Shown here one piece after another: positions 16,040 through 24,319 of a stretch of 40,025 nt of DNA. The notes below the pieces were generated by a model. That model was not told the DNA's origin. It saw only the letters and a list, made by a program, of their open reading frames with translations, and did no database searches. A program made the position numbers and the translations under genes. Location of the stretch: contig NZ_AOJI01000032.1 in assembly GCF_000336995.1 (NCBI RefSeq), forward strand, positions 17,149-57,173, in the 5' to 3' direction. Position 1 is the first letter of the stretch. Each line of letters starts with the position of its first letter. This DNA comes from Halorubrum aidingense JCM 13560 (lineage in GTDB: Archaea > Halobacteriota > Halobacteria > Halobacteriales > Haloferacaceae).

Positions 16040-17329
16040 TTACGTTCCGTGCTCCCAGCTCCCCATGTACTCGCGCTGCTCGTCGCTGAGATCGTCGTGT
16101 TCGACGCCCTCGGCGGCGAGTTTGATCTCGGCGACCTCGCGGTCGAGGTCGTCGGGCACGTCGTGGACGCCGGGCTCGTAGCTCTCGCCGTTCTCGGCCA
16201 GCTCGCGGACGCAGACGGCCTGTACGCCGAAGCTCTGGTCCATCACTTCGACCGGGTGGCCGAGCGAGATGGGCGCGGCGAGGTTGACGAGCCGCCCCTC
16301 CGCGAGCACGTTCAGGACGCGGCCGTCAGCCATCTCGAATCCTTCGACGCCGTCGCGGGCCTCGAAGCGGTCCACGGCTAAGTCGTCGAGGTCGTCGAGG
16401 TTCACTTCGACGTCGAAGTGGCCGGCGTTCGCGAGGAGCACGCCGTCCTGCATCTCCTCGAAGTGCTCGCGGGTGATCACGTCGCGGTTGCCCGTCGTCG
16501 TGATGAACACGTCGCCTTTCTTCGCGGCCTCGACCATCGGGAGCACCTCGTACCCTTCCATGTGGGCCTCTAAGGCCTTCCGGGGGTCGACCTCGCAGAC
16601 GATGACGTTCGCGTTCTGGCCCGAGGCCTTCTTCGCGACGCCCTTGCCACACTGACCGTACCCGCCGACGACGACGTTCTTGCCGGCCCACGAGAGGTTC
16701 GTCGTCATCGCGATGGTCGCGAGCGACGACTCGCCCGTGCCGTGGACGTTGTCGAACAGCTGTTTCATCGGCGTGTCGTTCACGGCGAAGACGGGGTAAT
16801 GGAGCTCCCCGTCGGCGTCCATCGCGCGCAGGCGGTGGACCCCCGTCGTCGTTTCCTCGGCGCCTCCCACGATGGAGTCGATCAGGTCCGGGTACTCCTC
16901 GTGGACGAGTTTCACCATGTCCATCCCGTCGTCGACGGTGATCGTCGGTTCGTGGGCGAGACAGGCGTGCATCGCGTCGTAGTACTCCTCGTCGTCGACG
17001 CCCCGGACCGCGTAGGAAGTGATCGACTCGTGGGTGTCGAGCGCGGCCGACACGTCGTCGTGCGTCGAGAGGGGGTTACACCCGGTGATCGCGACCTCGG
17101 CGCCGCCGTCGGCGAGCAGCTCGACGAGATTCGCCGTCTTCGCTTCGACGTGCATCGCCATCGCGATCGTCTCGCCGTCGAGCGGCTGTTCCGCTTCGAA
17201 CTCCTCGCGCAGCGCGTTCAGAATCGGCATGTGCTGGAGCGCCCAGTCCATCTTCCGGCGCCCCTCCTCTTGGGCCGTTTCGAGGTCCGAGAGGTGCTGT
17301 GACACCGGCGAGTACGCGGTTTCGCTCAT
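16040..17329 (-). CDS. ahcY: Adenosylhomocysteinase (S-adenosyl-L-homocysteine hydrolase)
   Basis: A 429-residue SAH hydrolase, the normal archaeal length. It reversibly converts S-adenosylhomocysteine to adenosine and homocysteine using tightly bound NAD, removing the product inhibitor of methyltransferases. The NAD-binding loop GGYGQCGKG is at residues 222-230. Substrate-site segments include CNPLSTHDDV at 84-93, GAEETTTG at 156-163 and HGTGESSL near 196-203. ATG 17329 is chosen over an in-frame GTG six codons upstream because the family starts near here and minus-strand GGGTTTAGTGC at 17351-17361 is about 27 bp away. The SAH/MTA deaminase gene 2.1 kb away on the same strand serves the same metabolite. 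Confidence 0.95.
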   Translation of the reverse strand: MSETAYSPVSQHLSDLETAQEEGRRKMDWALQHMPILNALREEFEAEQPLDGETIAMAMHVEAKTANLVELLADGGAEVAITGCNPLSTHDDVSAALDTHESITSYAVRGVDDEEYYDAMHACLAHEPTITVDDGMDMVKLVHEEYPDLIDSIVGGAEETTTGVHRLRAMDADGELHYPVFAVNDTPMKQLFDNVHGTGESSLATIAMTTNLSWAGKNVVVGGYGQCGKGVAKKASGQNANVIVCEVDPRKALEAHMEGYEVLPMVEAAKKGDVFITTTGNRDVITREHFEEMQDGVLLANAGHFDVEVNLDDLDDLAVDRFEARDGVEGFEMADGRVLNVLAEGRLVNLAAPISLGHPVEVMDQSFGVQAVCVRELAENGESYEPGVHDVPDDLDREVAEIKLAAEGVEHDDLSDEQREYMGSWEHGT

Positions 17330-17350
17330 GGCGTTCAGTTCGCTCACGGC

Positions 17351-17361
17351 GCACTAAACCC
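17351..17361 (-). promoter_or_regulatory. TATA-like box for ahcY
   Basis: Minus-strand GGGTTTAGTGC is centred about 27 bp before the ATG at 17329. Confidence 0.55.
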
Positions 17362-17469
17362 TGCCGACAGCGGTCGCGCGGAAAATAGGCCGTACCGCGT
17401 CAGAGGGGACCTCGATCTCGTTCGTCGCGTCGTCTCGCGTCTGTGGGTCGGCGACCCCGCGTCAGTCAG

Positions 17470-18837
17470 TTACGGCGGGCCGCCGCCGTTGCCGTTTCCG
17501 TTTCCGTTGCCGTTTCCGTTGCCGTTGCCAGCGTTGCCGTTGCCGGCGTTTCCGTCGTCGTCTTCGTCGCTACCGTCGTCATCGCCGTCGGATTCGGCCG
17601 CTCCGACCTCGCCGTCGTCTTCGTCGGTGTCGGTCGTGTCGCTGTCGTTACCCTGTCCCGCGTGGTCTGGGGGACCCTGCTCGCCGCTGCCGTCGTTACC
17701 CTGTCCCGCGTGATCGGGGGCGTTTCCATTCCCGTTGCCGTTTCCGTTTCCGTTCCCGTTCCCGTTCCCGTTGGCCTCGGCTCCGGCCTCGCTCGCGTTG
17801 CCGTTCGCGTCGTCAGGGCCGCCCGGGTTCCCGGCGTGGTCGGGGGCGTTACCCGGGTTGTTCTCCGTTACGAAGTCCGAGACCGCGGCGCCGATGCCGC
17901 CCTCGCGGTCTTCGAGCCCGTCGATGAAGTCCTGCACGAGCTGGCCGAACGGCTGCTCTTCGGTCGACTCCTCGCCGCCGACGGTCAGGTCGACGGTCTC
18001 GGAGGCGGTCTCGTTGTCGTACGCGGCGGTCACGTCGACCGTGACGTTCTCCGTGGCGGCGGCGAGTTCGACGGTGCCGTTCTCGTCGGTCTCGTACTCG
18101 CCCTCACCGACGTAGGTGACGTTCTGCCCGTCTGCGGTGGTCACGTTGACGGAGGCGTTCTCGACGGCGTCGCCGTCGTTCGTGACGGTGACGAGCGGTT
18201 CGCCGTCGGTGTTCGTCACGTCCACGTCGAGGCCGTCGGGGGCTTCGAGGTCGGCCGTGGTGGTCGCCGTCTCGTTGTCGTACTCGGTGGTCACGTTGAC
18301 CGTGACGTCCTCTTCGGCGGCGGCGAGAGTCACCGTCCCGTCCTCGCCGGTCACGTAGTCGCCTTCGCCGGTGTAGGTGACGTTCTGTCCGTCCGCGGTC
18401 GTGACGTTGACCGAGGCGTTCTCGACCGCGGTGCCGTTGTCGGTCACCGTCACGACGGGCTCGCTGTCGGTGTCCGACACGTCGATCTCGAGGCCGTCGG
18501 GGGCTTCGAGGTCGGCGGAGGTGGTCGCCGTCTGGTTGTCGTACTCGGTGGTCACGTTGACCGTGACGTCCTCTTCGGCGGCGGCGAGCGCGACGGTGCC
18601 GTTCTCGTCGGTCTCGTACTCGCCGGCGCCACCGTAGGTGGCGTTCTGTCCGTCCGCGACGGTGACGTTGACCGTGGCGTTCTCGACCGCGGTGCCGTTC
18701 TCGGTCACGGTGACTGTCGGTTCTCCGTCCGCGTCCTCGACGGCCACCTCGAGGTGGCCGTCGGCGGCTACGGCCCCGGTCATCGCGCCGAGCGCGACGA
18801 CCGCGACCAGCAGGATGCTTATCGTGCGTTCTCTCAT
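17470..18837 (-). CDS. Secreted repeat protein: three 87-residue beta repeats and Asn-Gly/PDHAG tail
   Basis: A 455-residue exported protein of unknown function. Residues 1-25 are a Sec-type signal peptide (MRERT, a hydrophobic core, and AVA before the likely cleavage site). Residues 29-115, 116-202 and 203-288 are three highly similar 87-residue units, each with VTVT..NGTAVENA, VNVT.ADGQN.TY and an alternating Thr/Val pattern that predicts a beta-sandwich (Big/carboxypeptidase-regulatory-like). They carry many N-glycosylation sequons (NGT, NAT, NVT, NET). After a short region (GQLVQDFIDGLEDREGG) the last 140 residues are low complexity: (Gly-Asn)n runs, three PDHAG motifs and an acidic patch. 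No PGF-CTERM or membrane anchor is seen, so it may be released or held by other means. A TATA box at 18865-18874 supports the start; GTG 18843 is an alternative. Confidence 0.8.
   Translation of the reverse strand: MRERTISILLVAVVALGAMTGAVAADGHLEVAVEDADGEPTVTVTENGTAVENATVNVTVADGQNATYGGAGEYETDENGTVALAAAEEDVTVNVTTEYDNQTATTSADLEAPDGLEIDVSDTDSEPVVTVTDNGTAVENASVNVTTADGQNVTYTGEGDYVTGEDGTVTLAAAEEDVTVNVTTEYDNETATTTADLEAPDGLDVDVTNTDGEPLVTVTNDGDAVENASVNVTTADGQNVTYVGEGEYETDENGTVELAAATENVTVDVTAAYDNETASETVDLTVGGEESTEEQPFGQLVQDFIDGLEDREGGIGAAVSDFVTENNPGNAPDHAGNPGGPDDANGNASEAGAEANGNGNGNGNGNGNGNGNAPDHAGQGNDGSGEQGPPDHAGQGNDSDTTDTDEDDGEVGAAESDGDDDGSDEDDDGNAGNGNAGNGNGNGNGNGNGNGGGPP
17974..18753 (-). repeat. Three internal 261-bp coding repeats
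   Basis: These are the in-frame tandem repeats encoding the three 87-residue units of the secreted protein. The first two are the most alike at both the DNA and protein levels, which suggests recent duplication or gene conversion. Confidence 0.85.
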
Positions 18838-18864
18838 GTCCACTCGGGTCGTGACGCGGATACC

Positions 18865-18874
18865 CTATAAAAAG
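18865..18874 (-). promoter_or_regulatory. TATA box of the secreted repeat protein gene
   Basis: Minus-strand CTTTTTATAG is centred about 30 bp before the ATG at 18837 and is one of the strongest TATA matches in the window. Confidence 0.7.
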
Positions 18875-19098
18875 GGAACTCGGTTAAGCCGGATTTACTC
18901 GGATTGTAACCGGCTTAACGCGCCGCTATCTCCGGATTCGCTGTTTCGGCCGATCGACCCGGCGATCGCCGTCGGTCGGGTGCAGATTCGCCGTCGAACA
19001 CCCCCGGCCCGCGGCTCGGGCGCGGTCGGATGAAGCGTGCCAAGTGAGAGCGTGGTTGAGTGAGAGCGAGAGTGGGTGACTCGATCCGGTGGCGCGAA

Positions 19099-19345
19099 CG
19101 TTTATAAACGAAACCGTGGTGTTGCTGTCGGTTATTTATAAGTGACTGACGGCTCCGCGGTGAACGTTTCCAAAGCCCCCACCCGACCCACAACGACAGC
19201 CTCACGCCTCCCCAGCCTCGTCGCTGGCGCCGACGGCGCCAGCGACTCCCTCGCGCTCGGATTCGCGCCGCGTTGCGGCGCTCACCGGAGCGCGCCACCG
19301 CATTTATTTATAAACAATCGCCGCCGCTCTCGGTTATCTATAACC
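19099..19345. repeat. Structured dispersed repeat, copy B, with flanking TATA-box direct repeats
   Basis: The left border is TTTATAAA (19101-19108) followed about 20 bp later by CTGTCGGTTATTTATAA (19125-19141). The right border repeats the pattern: TTTATAAA (19307-19314) then CTCGGTTATCTATAA (about 19329-19343). Between them are CCTC..CAGCCTCGTC, a perfect 12-bp stem with a 3-nt loop (19220-19231 with 19235-19246), the block GACTCCCTCGCGC, a 7-bp stem GCGCCGC/GCGGCGC (19265-19271 with 19275-19281) inside a longer imperfect stem, and GCGCCACCGCA. The order matches copy A at 15853-16026. Confidence 0.65.
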
Positions 19346-19423
19346 CACGTCGTCGGCGCTCTGCGATACTCACCCCTGCTCTCAATCGCGCTCGCCCGAT
19401 ACCCGCGATTTCGCCCTCCGCGC

Positions 19424-20758
19424 TTAGTCGTCGACGCGCGCGACGAGGTCCGCGGCGGCGTCGGCGGCGCGTTCTTGGACCGCGGCGGCGTCGAGCGTCA
19501 GCACCTCGCGGTCGCGCATGAGCACTTCGCCGTCACAGACCGTGTGGCGCACGTCGCTGCCGCGGGCCGCGTACGCGAGGTGCGAGACGGGGTCGTGGAC
19601 CGGCGTGAGGTGCGGCGCGTCGAGGTCGACGACCGCGAGGTCGGCGGCCGCGCCCGGCTCGATCCGGCCGCCGGGCAGCCCGAGGGCCTCGGCGCCCGCC
19701 GCGGTCGCCATCTCCACGACCGCGTCGGCGGGCACCGCGGCGGCGTCGTCCGCGGCGAGTTTCCCCAGCATGGCGGCGTCGCGCATCTCGTCGAACACGT
19801 CCAGATCGTTGTTCGAGGCCGCCCCGTCGGTGCCGAGCGCGACGGTGACGCCCGCCTCGCGGAGCCGCTGTACCGGGGCCATCCCGCTGGCGAGTTTCAT
19901 GTTCGAGGCCGGACAGTGAACGATCGCGGTCCCCGCCTCGGCGAGCCGCTCGATCTCCGAGTCGTCGAGGTGGACGCCGTGCGCGAAGAAGTCGTCCGGG
20001 CCGAGCGAGTCGATTTCGGCGGCGTAGGCGATCGGCCGCACCCCCCGTTCGTCGACGATCGGGTCGACCTCGTCGACCGTCTCGTTCGCGTGGAGGTGGA
20101 TCGGCACTCCGGCCTCGCGCGCCGCTTCGATCCCCTCGCGGAGGTACGTCTCCCCGACCGTCGTCAGCGAGTGCGGCATGAACGCAGTTCGGATCCGACC
20201 GTCCGCGGCGCCGTCCAACTCGGCGGCCACCGCGAGGCTCTCCTTGACGTCCGCGCGGGCGTCCGCCTCGTCTTTCCCGACCGTCACGACGCCGTGCCCC
20301 AGCCTCGCGCGCACCCCCGCGCGGTCGACCACGTCGGCGACGCGGTCCATCGCGAAGTACATGTCCGCGAACGCGGTGGTCCCGGATCGGATCATTTCGA
20401 GGACGCCGAGGGCCGTGCCCGCCTCGATGTCGTCCGGAGTGAGCGCCGCCTCGATCGGCCAGATGTCCTCCTGCAGCCACGCGTCGAGCGGCTTGTCGTC
20501 GGCGTACCCGCGGAGCAGCGTCATCGCGGCGTGCGTGTGGGCGTTGACGAGTCCGGGGATCACGAGCGACCCCTCGGCGTCGAGGGTCTCGTCAGCGCTC
20601 GCCGACTCGTCGCCGTCCTCCGCCGGTTCATCCTCTCCCGCCGTTTCGTCGCCCACCGCGAGGATCGTCCCCGCGTCGCTGTCGATCGTCACGTCGGCCG
20701 CCGTCACTCGGCCGTCCGGGTGGAGCACCCGGCCGCCCGTCACGCGAAGCGTGTTCAT
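19424..20758 (-). CDS. mtaD: MTA/SAH (5'-deoxyadenosine-type) deaminase, amidohydrolase family
   Basis: A 444-residue member of the amidohydrolase superfamily in the MtaD/DadD group, which deaminates S-adenosylhomocysteine, 5'-methylthioadenosine or 5'-deoxyadenosine to the inosine forms. Metal ligands are His74 and His76 (NAHTH) and the His222/His263-type positions in HLHANE (221-226) and HGVH (260-263); Asp311 (LGTDGAASNND) is the final ligand. A Glu/Asp-rich insertion of about 25 residues (38-62) extends the N-terminal beta-sandwich. With ahcY on the same strand this forms a local SAH-handling group, offering hydrolysis and deamination routes. The preferred substrate cannot be told from sequence. 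Confidence 0.88.
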   Translation of the reverse strand: MNTLRVTGGRVLHPDGRVTAADVTIDSDAGTILAVGDETAGEDEPAEDGDESASADETLDAEGSLVIPGLVNAHTHAAMTLLRGYADDKPLDAWLQEDIWPIEAALTPDDIEAGTALGVLEMIRSGTTAFADMYFAMDRVADVVDRAGVRARLGHGVVTVGKDEADARADVKESLAVAAELDGAADGRIRTAFMPHSLTTVGETYLREGIEAAREAGVPIHLHANETVDEVDPIVDERGVRPIAYAAEIDSLGPDDFFAHGVHLDDSEIERLAEAGTAIVHCPASNMKLASGMAPVQRLREAGVTVALGTDGAASNNDLDVFDEMRDAAMLGKLAADDAAAVPADAVVEMATAAGAEALGLPGGRIEPGAAADLAVVDLDAPHLTPVHDPVSHLAYAARGSDVRHTVCDGEVLMRDREVLTLDAAAVQERAADAAADLVARVDD

Positions 20759-20848
20759 ACCCGGCGTTTACCGCCCCGGACCTAACGCCTTCCGTTCGAT
20801 GGAGGCCGTCGTCGGTGACACACCCGCCCGCCGGTCGTCCTCCGAACC

Positions 20849-20856
20849 TTCTTAGG
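20849..20856 (+). promoter_or_regulatory. TATA-like box for mptD
   Basis: TTCTTAGG is centred about 27 bp before the ATG at 20879. Confidence 0.45.
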
Positions 20857-20878
20857 CCGACGCCGCCCCCCTACGACC

Positions 20879-21223
20879 ATGGCAACCGACGCCCAGCAGG
20901 CGTGTTTCGAGGCCGGGATCAAGTTCGGCTCGCTGTATCACCAGTTCGCGGGGACGCCGGTGAGCCCGTCGAGCGCCCGGAGCCTGGAGACGGCGATGGC
21001 GGAGGCGATCGAGAACCAGCCGTTCTGCGAGTCGGTGACCGTCGAGATCCACGACGACCGCGTCATGGACGCGATCGACCACGAGAACGGATACACGGAG
21101 CTCACCGGGTCGCTGATGGACGTGGAGATGCGCGTTCGGTACGAGGGCGTCCGGATCGACACCCGGATGGCGATGGCCGACGGCTACCCCCTGATGGAGC
21201 TCGTGGATGTTCGCGACGAGTGA
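20879..21223 (+). CDS. mptD: Archaeal dihydroneopterin aldolase (MptD family)
   Basis: A 114-residue protein of the archaeal MptD family, which cleaves 7,8-dihydroneopterin to 6-hydroxymethyl-7,8-dihydropterin and glycolaldehyde in pterin/folate biosynthesis. It is unrelated in sequence to bacterial FolB. The family signature FEAGIKFGSLYHQFAGTPVS (residues 10-29) is clear, as is the C-terminal TRMAMADGYPLMEL. The length is typical. The start is supported by the TATA-like box at 20849-20856. The beta-sandwich protein gene follows 46 bp later in the same direction and may be cotranscribed, although no functional link is obvious. Confidence 0.9.
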   Translation: MATDAQQACFEAGIKFGSLYHQFAGTPVSPSSARSLETAMAEAIENQPFCESVTVEIHDDRVMDAIDHENGYTELTGSLMDVEMRVRYEGVRIDTRMAMADGYPLMELVDVRDE

Positions 21224-21269
21224 CGACCCCGTTCGAGACGGCGACTCCGTCCGGCTCCGGTGATCGACG

Positions 21270-21767
21270 ATGGTCAAGCGACGCTACGGCGACGACACGG
21301 ACCGGACCGGATTCGACGAGACGAGAAACTACCTCACCGATGCGGTTTCGCGGGTGGTCCCCCAGTGGCTGGCGCGCCGAGCGGTGACGATCGAGGTCGA
21401 CACCGACCGGACGACCTACGACGCCGGCGACCCGGTCGAAATAACGGTTCGCATCCGCAACCGGCTTCCGCTGCCCGTTGAGGTGGTCACCGCCACTCGC
21501 CGGCGCTGGGGCTGGCGCGTCGACGACGTGCTCGAAGCCACCGACGAGCAGCGGTACCTCCGCGACGAGCCGACCGCCGTCGCGTTCCGCGCCGGTGAGA
21601 CGAAGACGGCCACGGTGACGTGGAACGGTCACTTCCGTCGAAAGGGCCCCGACGGCCTCGATCGCTCCGTTCCCGCCGACCGAGGCGAGCACACGATCTC
21701 GGTGTTCCTCCCCGTCACCGACCCTCGGCCGGCACACGAGGACTCGATGCGGATTCAGATCCGGTAG
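21270..21767 (+). CDS. Conserved haloarchaeal beta-sandwich protein
   Basis: A 165-residue soluble protein without signal peptide or membrane segment. Residues 40-150 alternate strands in an Ig-like pattern: TYDAGDPVEITVRIRN, then a Trp-containing loop RRRWGWRVDD, then FRAGETKTATVTW, then GEHTISVFLPV. This layout resembles BsuPI-type or CARDB-like domains, but I do not recognise a named family with confidence. It lies 46 bp downstream of mptD, so cotranscription is likely. The ATG at 21270 is the first in frame and is followed by a basic N-terminus (MVKRRYG). Confidence 0.7.
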   Translation: MVKRRYGDDTDRTGFDETRNYLTDAVSRVVPQWLARRAVTIEVDTDRTTYDAGDPVEITVRIRNRLPLPVEVVTATRRRWGWRVDDVLEATDEQRYLRDEPTAVAFRAGETKTATVTWNGHFRRKGPDGLDRSVPADRGEHTISVFLPVTDPRPAHEDSMRIQIR

Positions 21768-21832
21768 GGCGGACGCTCCCGATATCGACGTTCAACAAAA
21801 ACCGATCCGAGACCGGTCGGCGTCTCCGCCGG

Positions 21833-23203
21833 TCAGTCGTCGGCGCGGACGTCGCCGCCCGCGTGGGGCGTCTCGACCGCGTTGAGCTTCGCGGCGGCGT
21901 CCGCCGCGATCGCCGCGTCGCGGGTGCGGTGACACGCGGTGTAGTGCCGCCCGTCTCCGTACTCGGGGGCGACCTCGTACGCCGGCTCCTCGGTCGCACA
22001 GACGCTCGCGTCGGCGAACGACTCCGTGAGCAGTCGCTCGGCGTCGCCCCACTCCTCGGCCGCGATGTGGCCGAGCGCCTCGTCGATGAGGGTCCCGGCG
22101 TCGCCGCCGGGCGTCGCGTCGTCGAAGTAGCGACGACGGATCTCGGTGCGGTCCGTCGTCTCGAACGCCCGTCGCTTCACCGCCCGCTGGAACGCGAGGA
22201 CGTTCGACCACTCCGCGTCCGTCATCTCGAACGCCTCGGGCTGGATCAACACCGGACAGCGGGTCCGGAACCGGCAGCCGGACGGCGGATCGATCGGCGA
22301 CGGCACGTCGCCGGTCAACAGCGCCGTCCGTCCGTCGCTCCGGGGATCGGGGACCGGAATCGCGTCGAGCAAGGCCTGCGTGTACGGGTGCTGCGGGTTC
22401 TCGAACAGCTCCTCTTTGTCCGCGAGCTCGACCATCTGCCCGAGGTACATCACGGCGACGCGGTCGGAGATGTGCCGGATGACGCTCAGGTCGTGCGCGA
22501 TGAAGAGGTAGGTGAGGTCGAACTCGTCTTGCAGCTCCTGCATCGTGTTGAGCACCTGCGCCTGGATGGACACGTCCAGCGCGGAGACGGGCTCGTCACA
22601 GACGATGAAGTCGGGGTTCACCGACAGCGCCCGCGCGAGGTTCACGCGCTGGCGCTGCCCGCCGGAGAACGCGTGCGGGTAGCGGTTGTAGTGTTGCGGG
22701 TCGAGTCCGACCTTCTCCAACAGCTCCTTGGCGCGCGCCTCGCGGCCCTCGTCGTCGAGCATCCCGTGGGCCTGCATCGGCTCCTCGACGATGGGACCGA
22801 CCTTCATCCGCGGGTCCAGCGAGGACTGCGGGTCCTGGAAGATCATCTGCATGTCCTGTCGCTTCTGCCGAAGCGGCTCGCCGGAGATGGTCGCGAGGTC
22901 CTCTCCCTTGAAGTAGACGCTCCCGGAGGTCGGCTTCAGGAGTCGGAGCACCGTTCGGGCCAGCGTCGACTTCCCGCAGCCGGACTCGCCGACGAGCCCG
23001 AGCGTCTCGCCCTTCTTGATGTCGAAGCTCACGTCTTCGACCGCGCGGACGTTCGACGGGTTCCGCTCGACGAAGGGGAACTCGCTGTCGAGCGTCATCC
23101 CGCCGAACAGCCCGCCGTCGTTGTCGAAGTACTTACACAGGTTCCGGACTTCGAGGAGGGGTTCCCCCTCGGGCACGTCGTCGCTGCCAGTCAAGCCACT
23201 CAT
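21833..23203 (-). CDS. dppF: Dipeptide/oligopeptide ABC transporter ATP-binding protein (DppF-like)
   Basis: A 456-residue ATPase of the oligopeptide/dipeptide importer class. Walker [10 protein letters not shown] is at residues 72-80, with signature [15 protein letters not shown], Walker [13 protein letters not shown] and switch His in [11 protein letters not shown] further on. The C-terminal oligopeptide-transport domain begins at GCRFRTRCP; its Cys cluster is interrupted by roughly 75 residues before the next Cys (SVCATEEP), then one more Cys, making the protein about 100 residues longer than usual. It is the last gene of the operon, and its ATG overlaps the TGA of dppD by 4 bp. It energises uptake together with DppD. 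Confidence 0.93.
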   Translation of the reverse strand: MSGLTGSDDVPEGEPLLEVRNLCKYFDNDGGLFGGMTLDSEFPFVERNPSNVRAVEDVSFDIKKGETLGLVGESGCGKSTLARTVLRLLKPTSGSVYFKGEDLATISGEPLRQKRQDMQMIFQDPQSSLDPRMKVGPIVEEPMQAHGMLDDEGREARAKELLEKVGLDPQHYNRYPHAFSGGQRQRVNLARALSVNPDFIVCDEPVSALDVSIQAQVLNTMQELQDEFDLTYLFIAHDLSVIRHISDRVAVMYLGQMVELADKEELFENPQHPYTQALLDAIPVPDPRSDGRTALLTGDVPSPIDPPSGCRFRTRCPVLIQPEAFEMTDAEWSNVLAFQRAVKRRAFETTDRTEIRRRYFDDATPGGDAGTLIDEALGHIAAEEWGDAERLLTESFADASVCATEEPAYEVAPEYGDGRHYTACHRTRDAAIAADAAAKLNAVETPHAGGDVRADD

Positions 23204-24318
23204 TCTTCGGCCTCCGTCTCGGTTAACCCGGCCGAGAACCCGCCGGTCGCCTCGGTCTCAATCGGTCGGCTCTCGTCGTAGCCGACCTCGAACGCGTCGT
23301 ACTTGACGCACGCCGCGCTGTGTTTGGGCTCTCCGTCGGCCGCGAGGTTCCGCGCCTCGGGGTGCACCTCTCGACACACCTCGCGCGCGTCCGGACACCG
23401 CGAGTGGAACCGACAGCCCGACGGCGGGTTGATCGCTTCCGGCATCACCCCCTTGATCGGATCGAGCTCGTGGACCGTCTCGTCCGGTCTGGGCATCGAG
23501 TCCAGAAGCGCCTGCGTGTACGGGTGTTTCGTGTCGTAAAACAGGTCGTCGACCTCGGAATGTTCGATGATCTCGCCGAGGTACATGACGTTCACGCGGT
23601 CGCATATCTCCGCCACGACGCTCATGTCGTGTGTCACCCAGATGAACGAGGTGTCGTACTTCTCTTGTAAGTCCGTCACCATCTCGAGGATCTGGCCTTC
23701 GACGGTGACGTCGAGTGCGGTCGTCGGCTCGTCGGCGATGATGAGGTCGGGCTGACAGGCGAGCGCCATCGCGATGAGCACGCGTTGGCGCATCCCGCCG
23801 GAGAACTGGTGCGGGTACTCGTCGTACCGCGACTCCGGCGCCGGAATGCCGACCTCTCGGAGCATCTCTATCGCCTCTTCTTTGGCCTCGTCGGCCGACA
23901 GGTCCCGGTTGATCTCGATGAACTCCCGGAGCTGTCCCCCCACGGTGAAAACGGGGTTCAGCGACTCCATCGGGTCCTGGAAGATGATGGCGATCTCGCG
24001 GCCGCGGATCTGTTCGCGCATCTCCTCTTCGGAGAGCATCTCGTCGCGGGGCCGCGGCTCGCCGTCCGCGCCCTCTTCGAGGCCGAATATCGTCTCGCCT
24101 TTGAACGTGATCTCGCCGCCGACGATCTCGCCGGGGCTGTCCACGAGACGGAGGAGACTCGACGTGGCGACGGACTTCCCGGCTCCGGACTCGCCGACGA
24201 GCCCGACGATCTCTCCTTCGTAAACGTCGAAGGAGATGCCGTCGACGGCCCGCACGGTGCCGTCCTCGGTGAAAAACTGTGTCTTCAGATTCTCGACGCT
24301 GAGTAGTGGTTCGCTCAT
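23200..24318 (-). CDS. dppD: Dipeptide/oligopeptide ABC transporter ATP-binding protein (DppD-like)
   Basis: A 372-residue ATPase. Walker A GESGAGKS is at residues 42-49, signature [16 protein letters not shown] near 170, Walker [13 protein letters not shown] and switch His WVTHDMSVV. The C-terminal domain has [15 protein letters not shown] and a later Cys (AACVKY), the usual four-Cys pattern of this subfamily. It starts 1 bp after the stop of dppC and overlaps dppF by 4 bp. It pairs with DppF as the two different ATPase subunits of the importer. Confidence 0.94.
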   Translation of the reverse strand: MSEPLLSVENLKTQFFTEDGTVRAVDGISFDVYEGEIVGLVGESGAGKSVATSSLLRLVDSPGEIVGGEITFKGETIFGLEEGADGEPRPRDEMLSEEEMREQIRGREIAIIFQDPMESLNPVFTVGGQLREFIEINRDLSADEAKEEAIEMLREVGIPAPESRYDEYPHQFSGGMRQRVLIAMALACQPDLIIADEPTTALDVTVEGQILEMVTDLQEKYDTSFIWVTHDMSVVAEICDRVNVMYLGEIIEHSEVDDLFYDTKHPYTQALLDSMPRPDETVHELDPIKGVMPEAINPPSGCRFHSRCPDAREVCREVHPEARNLAADGEPKHSAACVKYDAFEVGYDESRPIETEATGGFSAGLTETEAEE

Positions 24319-24319
24319 G

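Larger units (their letters stand above)
18838..19423. other. Long non-coding region with promoter and structured repeat
   Basis: No credible gene is present. It contains the promoter of the secreted protein (18865-18874), two TTTATAAA-containing boxes (19099-19110 and 19307-19314), and copy B of the structured repeat, and then runs to the stop codon of the deaminase gene. Confidence 0.7.

Noticed and set aside
17443..18870. Large plus-strand open frame antisense to the secreted protein
   Set aside because: It mirrors the repeats of the minus-strand gene and has no sensible domain; the minus strand has a signal peptide and a TATA box.
19142..20785. 547-codon plus-strand frame over the deaminase
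   Set aside because: Arg/Val/His-rich shadow of a clear amidohydrolase on the other strand.
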